A stretch of 64,000 nucleotides of DNA, from the NCBI RefSeq assembly GCF_934561205.1, contig NZ_CAKTFU010000011.1, positions 1 to 64,000 on the forward strand, in the 5' to 3' direction. Position 1 is the stretch's first letter, and the number at the start of each line of letters is the position of its first letter. Shown here in pieces: positions 59,266-64,000 of this stretch. A program made the position numbers and the translations under genes. The notes below the pieces were generated by a model. It saw only the letters and a program-made list of their open reading frames with translations, was not told the DNA's origin and ran no database searches. The DNA is from an uncultured Gemmiger sp. Lineage in GTDB: Bacteria > Bacillota > Clostridia > Oscillospirales > Ruminococcaceae.

Positions 59266-61151
59266 AGCGTTTCTCCGTTTTGTGTGCGGTTGGCTTTCAG
59301 CAAAATTAAGCTCAGCTGGGCAAGGTCGCTGGGGGACACCCCGGGGATGCGCCCCGCCTGCGCCAAATTGCGCGGGCGGATTTTTTGCAGCTTTTCGCGC
59401 GCTTCCAAGGTCAGCATTTCCAGCGGCGCGTAGTCAAAATCTTCGGGTATGGCAACGCCCTCGTGGCGGCGGATGTCCCGGATGATGCGTTCCTCGCGCG
59501 CAATGTAGCCCGCGTAGCGGATCTCGGTTTCGATGCGCTGCGCCATGGCGGGGGTGATGCCCTCGCCCGCGCCGATCAATTGGGTGATCATCGCGTAGCT
59601 TACGGCGGGGCGGCGCAGCAGTTCCAGCGCGGTGCCGCCGCTTTCGCCCAGCTCGGCGTCGGCGGGGGCCAGGGCGCGCAGGTCTGCCATCTTGACGCGG
59701 GTGGTTTCCAGCCGCTTGAGTTCCTGCTGCTTGATCTCGCGGTCGCGGCAAAAGGCTGCCCAGCGCGCATCATCCACCAGCCCGAACTCGCGGCCGATGG
59801 GGGTCAGGCGCTCGTCGGCATTGTCCTGGCGCAGGCTCAGGCGGTATTCGCTGCGGCTGGTCATCATACGGTAGGGGTCCATCACGCCCTTGGTCACAAG
59901 GTCATCGACAAGTGTACCGAGGTAGCTGGTGTGGCGTGCCAGCACCAGCTCGGTCTTGCCCAGCGCGTGGCGGGCGGCGTTCAAGCCCGCCAACAGCCCT
60001 TGGGCGGCGGCTTCCTCGTAGCCGGAGGTGCCGTTGAACTGCCCCGCGCCGTACACACCGGCGGCGACCTTGCTTTCCAGCGTCGGCTTTAAGGTGGTGG
60101 GGTCAACGCAGTCGTACTCGATGGCGTAGGCGGGGCGCATGATCTCGATGTTCTCAAAGCCCCGGATGGCGCGGTACATCTCGTTCTGCACGCACTCCGG
60201 CAGGCTGGACGAAAGCCCCTGCAGGTACATTTCCTCGGTGTCCTCGCCGCAAGGCTCGACAAAGATGGGGTGGCGCTCTTTTTCCTTAAAGCGGACGACC
60301 TTGTCCTCAATGGACGGGCAGTAGCGCGGACCCACGCCTTGGATGTCGCCGCCGTACAGCGGCGAGCGGTGCAGGTTGTCCAGGATGATGCGGTGCATTT
60401 GGGGGTTGGTGTAGGCGATGTAGCAGTCCACCTTGTTGTGCATCGGCGTGCGGGTCAAAAAGCTGAAGGGCTGCAATTCGCTGTCGGGGTCGCCGGGCTG
60501 GCGTTCCAGCTTGGAAAAATCAATGCTGCGGCGGTGTACGCGGGCGGGCGTGCCGGTTTTGAAGCGGCGCAGCGTAAAGCCCTGCGCGACAAGGCTTTGC
60601 GTCAGCGCGGTGGCGGCGTGGGTGCCGTCGGGGCCGCTGTCGTAGTGGGCGTCGCCCACAACAATGCGCCCGCCCAGGCTGGTGCCGGTGGCAATGACCA
60701 GCGCCTTGCAGCCGTAGTAGCCGCCCAGCTGGGTCACGATGCCGCGGATTTGCCCGTCCTGAATGTCGGCGGCCACGACCTCGGCCTGGTGGATGTCCAG
60801 GTTGGGGGTCAGTTCCAGCGCGTGTTTCATCCAGATGTGGTAGCGCTTGCGGTCGGTCTGCACGCGCAGGCTGTGTACGGCGGGGCCTTTGCCGCGGTTG
60901 AGCATCCGGCTTTGCAGAAAGGTTGCATCCGCCGCAATGCCCATCAGCCCGCCGAGCGCATCGACCTCGCGCACAAGATGCCCCTTGGCGGTGCCGCCGA
61001 TGGACGGGTTGCAGGGCATATTGCCGATAAAATCCAGCGAAAGGGTAAACACAGCGGTTTTTGCCCCCAAAACCGCCGCCGCGTGGGCAGCCTCAATGCC
61101 CGCGTGTCCCGCGCCGACTACAATAACGTCGTAGGTTCCTAGAATGTCCAT
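59262..61151 (-). CDS. mnmG: tRNA uridine-34 5-carboxymethylaminomethyl enzyme MnmG
   Basis: 629 residues. FAD site DVIVVGAGHAGIEAAHAAA at the N-terminus; GidA signatures CNPSIGGTAKGHLVREVDAL and AGQFNGTSGYEEAAAQGL are present; the C-terminal helical domain ends with the residue pattern that binds MnmE. With MnmE it modifies the wobble uridine of several tRNAs using FAD, methylene-THF and glycine or ammonia. Usually directly follows mnmE; here a type C element with a foreign gene separates them by about 600 bases. Confidence 0.97.
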   Translation of the reverse strand: MDILGTYDVIVVGAGHAGIEAAHAAAVLGAKTAVFTLSLDFIGNMPCNPSIGGTAKGHLVREVDALGGLMGIAADATFLQSRMLNRGKGPAVHSLRVQTDRKRYHIWMKHALELTPNLDIHQAEVVAADIQDGQIRGIVTQLGGYYGCKALVIATGTSLGGRIVVGDAHYDSGPDGTHAATALTQSLVAQGFTLRRFKTGTPARVHRRSIDFSKLERQPGDPDSELQPFSFLTRTPMHNKVDCYIAYTNPQMHRIILDNLHRSPLYGGDIQGVGPRYCPSIEDKVVRFKEKERHPIFVEPCGEDTEEMYLQGLSSSLPECVQNEMYRAIRGFENIEIMRPAYAIEYDCVDPTTLKPTLESKVAAGVYGAGQFNGTSGYEEAAAQGLLAGLNAARHALGKTELVLARHTSYLGTLVDDLVTKGVMDPYRMMTSRSEYRLSLRQDNADERLTPIGREFGLVDDARWAAFCRDREIKQQELKRLETTRVKMADLRALAPADAELGESGGTALELLRRPAVSYAMITQLIGAGEGITPAMAQRIETEIRYAGYIAREERIIRDIRRHEGVAIPEDFDYAPLEMLTLEAREKLQKIRPRNLAQAGRIPGVSPSDLAQLSLILLKANRTQNGETL

Positions 61152-61164
61152 AAGTGTTAAATCC

Positions 61165-61740
61165 TCTTTTTAGATAAAAGATAATAGATAAAAGATAATA
61201 GATAATAAATAAGGGTGCGCCTGACGGCGCAAATTTTATTAGGCTAACCCTCAAAAAAGGGGGTGGCAGAATACCATTACGGCGTTGCCTTGCAGCTTTT
61301 TAAGGTTGCAATCAGGATGCGTTTGATTTCTACGCAATCCTGCAAAAGCGCTGCGCAGCTTTCCGGCGGCAGAGTGTCGGAGTCGCGCAGAAGTTCTATC
61401 CAGTATTCGGTTTCGGCGGTTTCCTTTAAGGCAATTTGCATTTTGGCAATAAAGTCCGCGCGACTCAAACCGTAGATGGCCTCACGGACATTGGCACCGA
61501 TGGAAGTAGCACTGCGCAGTAGCTGTCTTGCCAGAACCTCGTTTCCTCGATCACGGTTCAGTGTGCGGTATAAGCGAATCACGGAAAGAGATAAGGCGGT
61601 GGTTTTGTTCTTCAGCGCATTATTTTCCATAACGAACCTCTTTTTTTGAGCAGGAGCGCAGCGACTGCGATCCACCATAATTATTATCTTTTATCTCTTA
61701 TCTTTTATCTTTTCTAATTATCTCTTGACTTTTATCTTTT
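61165..61740. mobile_element. Type C element carrying a four-helix-bundle gene
   Basis: Left end repeats GATAAAAGATAATAGATAAA and leads to AAGGGTG and a GCGCC/GGCGC hairpin. The right end is GATCCACC followed by ATTATTATCTTTTATCTCTT and more such units, complementary to the left end. Between them lies one gene on the minus strand. The same GGTG...CACC frame with AT-rich inverted ends is seen without a gene at 27784-27960 and 57420-57565. Movement is inferred from dispersion; I see no target-site duplication with certainty. Confidence 0.6.
61277..61630 (-). CDS. Four-helix-bundle protein (S23/IVS family, Avd-like)
   Basis: 117 residues. Clear family pattern: RSATSIGANVREA, GLSRADFIAKMQIALKETAE and TEYWIELL, predicting four helices. 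Proteins of this family are encoded in intervening sequences of 23S rRNA genes in spirochaetes and others, as the accessory factor Avd in diversity-generating retroelements, and as solitary genes of unknown role. They form pentamers and bind nucleic acid in the Avd case. AAGAGGTTCGTT precedes the ATG at 61630; 16 codons upstream in frame are within the element. No reverse transcriptase or rRNA gene is near. Codon use is less GC-rich than in mnmE and mnmG, in line with acquisition. Confidence 0.85.
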   Translation of the reverse strand: MENNALKNKTTALSLSVIRLYRTLNRDRGNEVLARQLLRSATSIGANVREAIYGLSRADFIAKMQIALKETAETEYWIELLRDSDTLPPESCAALLQDCVEIKRILIATLKSCKATP

Positions 61741-61744
61741 TGTT

Positions 61745-63136
61745 TTACTTCCCCACACAGAATGTCTCAAACACCTCATCGATCGTCCGTTCCCCGGCGT
61801 CCTCGCCGGTCAGGTCGCAGAGCGCCTGCAGGGCGTCCGTTAGGCAGACGGCGGCGGCGTCCAGACCAAACCCGTTCTGCTTGGCGCAAATCGCCTCGGT
61901 CAGGGCGTCGCGGGCGCGGGTGGCGGCGGCCAGCTGGCGGGCGCTGCAAAGCTGCGCGGCGTTCGGGTCCAGCTGCGCCGTGCCCAAAAGCTCGGCCACG
62001 GCGGCGGTCAGCGGCTGCAAACTCGCGGCATCGCGGGCGCACAGCGTGATCACCTGCTTAAAATACGGCTGCAGCTGTGCCTTGGCGGCATCGGTGGAAT
62101 CCGCCAAGTCCTGCTTGTTCAGCACCGCCAGCGCCGGGCGCCCCTGGCAGCGGCGGGCAATTTCCAGATCCGCATCGGTCAGCGGCTGCGCGGCGTCAAA
62201 CACCGCCAGCACCAGCCCGGCTTCTTCCAGCTTTTTCCAGCTGCGGCGGATGCCCTCGGCTTCGATGGCATCGCCGTCCGCCCCGACCTCACGCACACCG
62301 GCGGTGTCAAACAGGTTCAGCCGGATATCCCCCAGCTGCACCGCCTGCTCGACAATGTCGCGGGTCGTACCCGCCACCGGCGTCACGATCGCGCGGTCAA
62401 AGCCCGCCAGCAGGTTCAGCAGCGTGCTTTTGCCCACGTTGGGGCGGCCCAGCAGCACGCAATCTACGCCGCGCCGCAGCACCGCGCCCGCGCCGTAGCC
62501 GGAAATCAGGCTGTCCAGCTCGGCTTTTTGCTGCTGCAGGGCGGCGGTGAACTGCGCGTCCGAAAGCTCCGGCACGTCCTCCTCGGGGTAATCGACCCAC
62601 GCGGTCAGGTGGGCGTTCACGCTTTGCAGCGCGGTTTGTATGCCGCCGATGCGCTTGGCAAGCCGCCCGTCCAGCGCGGATTTTGCCAGCGCGGCGCCCT
62701 GCCGTCCGTTGGCGGAGATGACCTCCATGACCGCCTCCGCCTGCGTCAGCGACATGCGCCCATGCTCCAGCGCGCGGCGGGTAAATTCGCCGGGCGCGGC
62801 GGGCGCAGCGCCTGCCAGCAGCAGCGCTTCCAGCAGACCGTCCGCCATGGCGGTGCCGCCGTGAACCGACAATTCAATGACGTCCTCGCCCGTGTAGGAG
62901 TGCGGTGCGCGGAAAAACAGCGCCACGGTTTCGTCCATTTCGGCACCGCGCAGGGTGTAATGCCCGAACAGCGCCGTGTACCCGCGGGCATCCATCACGG
63001 ATTTTTGACGATGCAGCGGCACAAACACCTTGCTTACGATGGGGTAGGCCTCCGGCCCGGAAACACGCACCACGGCAATGCCGCCCGCACCGGGGGGCGT
63101 TGCCAGCGCGCAGACAGTTTGCTGCATACGATCCAT
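61745..63136 (-). CDS. mnmE: tRNA modification GTPase MnmE
   Basis: 463 residues. N-terminal folate-binding domain (ALATPPGAGGIAVVRVSGP), a helical middle, an inserted G domain with LLGRPNVGKSTLLNLL, DTAGVRE and LNKQDLAD, and the C-terminal CVGK, where the Cys is part of the conserved CxGK end. Partner of MnmG in wobble-uridine modification. Start at 63136 (MDRMQQTV) with TTAAGGAGCGTCACAACT; the eight upstream codons are unlikely. It lies between gyrA and the type C element on the minus strand. Confidence 0.96.
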   Translation of the reverse strand: MDRMQQTVCALATPPGAGGIAVVRVSGPEAYPIVSKVFVPLHRQKSVMDARGYTALFGHYTLRGAEMDETVALFFRAPHSYTGEDVIELSVHGGTAMADGLLEALLLAGAAPAAPGEFTRRALEHGRMSLTQAEAVMEVISANGRQGAALAKSALDGRLAKRIGGIQTALQSVNAHLTAWVDYPEEDVPELSDAQFTAALQQQKAELDSLISGYGAGAVLRRGVDCVLLGRPNVGKSTLLNLLAGFDRAIVTPVAGTTRDIVEQAVQLGDIRLNLFDTAGVREVGADGDAIEAEGIRRSWKKLEEAGLVLAVFDAAQPLTDADLEIARRCQGRPALAVLNKQDLADSTDAAKAQLQPYFKQVITLCARDAASLQPLTAAVAELLGTAQLDPNAAQLCSARQLAAATRARDALTEAICAKQNGFGLDAAAVCLTDALQALCDLTGEDAGERTIDEVFETFCVGK

Positions 63137-63246
63137 AGTTGTGACGCTCCTTAAAAACATACTCTAACACTTTAGCATACCACGAAAACGCGCATTTTTC
63201 CAGAGGGTTTGGCGATTTTTCGCGAAATTTTGCAAAAAACAAAAGC

Positions 63247-63282
63247 GGGAAAGTTTTTAACAGTTCGGTTAAAAACTTTCCC
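63247..63282. terminator. Perfect 15-bp hairpin between gyrA and mnmE
   Basis: GGGAAAGTTTTTAAC (63247-63261) and GTTAAAAACTTTCCC (63268-63282), loop AGTTCG. No strong T-run, so it may be an RNA-processing or protein-binding site and not a terminator. Confidence 0.5.
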
Positions 63283-63313
63283 GGAAAATAATCATTACCC
63301 CGCTGGCGCTGAC

Positions 63314-63340
63314 AAAAAATGTGCCCGCTTGCGCGGGCAC
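63314..63340 (-). terminator. gyrA terminator
   Basis: GTGCCCGC/GCGGGCAC with TTGC loop; ATTTTTT on the minus strand, 25 bases after the gyrA stop. Confidence 0.88.
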
Positions 63341-63364
63341 ATGGCTACCGAAAAGCTCGGTTAC

Positions 63365-64000
63365 TTATTCTTCATCTTCGTCCGTCGGGGCGGCGTCCTC
63401 GGCGGCTTCGGCTGCCAATTCCTCTGCCTCGATGGCTGCCAGCTCCTCGGGGGTGGGGTCGGTTTCGCCGGTGTCCTCGACCTCGGCGGTTTCGGCGGTG
63501 TTGTCGCGGTCAACGCGGGCGACCACGGCGACCTTGTCGCCGTCCAACAGGCGCATCGCGCGCACGCCGCCGCCGTAACGGCTTTGCAGCGTGATGTCGC
63601 TGGCGTGGACGCGGATCAAAATACCGTTCTGGCTGATCAGAATCAGGTCGTCGGTTTCGTCCACGATCTTGATGCCCGCCACGTTGCCGGGCGTGTAGTT
63701 GCGGATGCCGATACCGCCGCGGTTGGTGATGCGGTAATCGTCAATGCGGCTGCGGCGTCCCTTGCCGTCCTCGGCAATGGTCAGGATGGACGCGCCCGGG
63801 CGGCAAACGCCGGCGCCCACCACATAGTCGCCCTCACGCAGGCGGATGGCGCGCACACCGTGGCTGGTGCGGCCCATGGCGCGGGCACCGTCCTCCACAA
63901 AGCGGATGGCTGCGCCGTCGTGGGTGGCAACGATGATCTCATCGTCGCCCTTGGTCAGGTGGCTCCAGACCAGGCTGTCGCCCTCGTTCAGTGCAATGGC
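63365..64000 (-). CDS. gyrA: DNA gyrase subunit A, C-terminal part
   Basis: About 211 residues in the window; the frame runs off the right edge, so the start and the breakage-reunion domain are outside. The part seen is the beta-pinwheel with repeated blades (GRTSHGVRAIRLREGD, SRIDDYRITNRGGIG, VHASDITLQSRYGGGVRAM), which wraps DNA, followed by an acidic tail of some 45 residues rich in Glu, Asp and Ala. Similar acidic tails tune supercoiling in other gyrases. gyrA near mnmE and the par genes places the window beside the replication origin. Confidence 0.95.
   Translation of the reverse strand, partial: AIALNEGDSLVWSHLTKGDDEIIVATHDGAAIRFVEDGARAMGRTSHGVRAIRLREGDYVVGAGVCRPGASILTIAEDGKGRRSRIDDYRITNRGGIGIRNYTPGNVAGIKIVDETDDLILISQNGILIRVHASDITLQSRYGGGVRAMRLLDGDKVAVVARVDRDNTAETAEVEDTGETDPTPEELAAIEAEELAAEAAEDAAPTDEDEE

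Noticed and set aside
61165..61215. GATAAAAGATAA arrays as CRISPR
   Set aside because: Units are short and contiguous without unique spacers, and no cas gene is present.
61277..61630. Diversity-generating retroelement Avd
   Set aside because: No reverse transcriptase, template repeat or variable target gene lies nearby, so only the fold is shared.
63247..63300. A Noc-binding site in the TTTCCCGGAAAATA stretch
   Set aside because: It lacks the symmetric TATTTCCCGGGAAATA pattern; a base is missing at the centre.

Overview
The window reads as chromosomal DNA of a GC-rich, low-oxygen gut-type Firmicute, most likely in the Oscillospiraceae/Ruminococcaceae. The pointers are a SCIFF ranthipeptide with its radical-SAM maturase, the darA-holB-ricT and parB-parA-noc-rsmG-mnmG-mnmE gene orders, an LPXTG-type surface protein, AGGAGG ribosome sites and sigma-A-type promoters. 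A Faecalibacterium/Gemmiger/Subdoligranulum-like genus is my guess from style, not a proof. The right end (gyrA, mnmE, mnmG, rsmG, noc, parA, parB, two parS sites) is the classical neighbourhood of a Firmicute replication origin, so oriC probably lies beyond the right edge.

Layout: 1-9 kb, the 3' part of a giant sortase-anchored surface protein. 9.4-11.3 kb, a CAT tRNA, the SCIFF maturase and its 48-residue precursor. 11.3-17.4 kb, a PLP decarboxylase, a ProXp-ala editing protein, SbcC-SbcD and a GNAT, all on the minus strand. 17.8-23.5 kb, a NusG-domain-II protein, RNase Z, a glycosyltransferase, an M32 carboxypeptidase and a D-lactate-type dehydrogenase. 23.7-31.3 kb, the arginine genes argG, argH, argC, argJ, argB and argD on the plus strand. 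31.4-33.3 kb, a 6S-like RNA candidate and a CNNM/CorC gene behind a leader peptide and attenuator. 33.6-39.0 kb, a membrane GT-C enzyme, a two-component system and a Na/Pi symporter with a PhoU tail. 39.7-43.2 kb, a rhomboid-like protein, darA, holB, ricT and a ferredoxin. 43.3-50 kb, aroD, a cytidylate-kinase-like protein, an MFS transporter, a flippase, a YgjP-type peptidase and an AraC regulator. 50.2-53.0 kb, uxuB-uxuA. 53.8-54.1 kb, tRNA-Glu and tRNA-Met. 54.2-64 kb, serS and the origin-proximal cluster.

The intergenic DNA is unusually rich in dispersed elements. I distinguish four families. Type A: about 215 bp, eight copies, two inverted TTTGTAGGG-shouldered palindromes around a GC-rich core. 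Type B: about 115 bp, four copies, several hairpins. Type C: AT-rich GATAAAAGATAA termini in inverted orientation enclosing GGTG...CACC and small hairpins, six sites. Type D: single TTTGTAGGG-shouldered palindromes with covarying arms. Two observations stand out. Several type A copies are bracketed by two copies of one locus-specific palindrome, as if insertion duplicated a whole hairpin. One type C copy (61.2-61.7 kb) carries a four-helix-bundle gene of the 23S-rRNA intervening-sequence (S23/Avd) family, while other copies carry no gene; this looks like a gene-bearing parent with short derivatives and is the best candidate here for an undescribed system.

All function calls are from reading the sequence; no database search was run.
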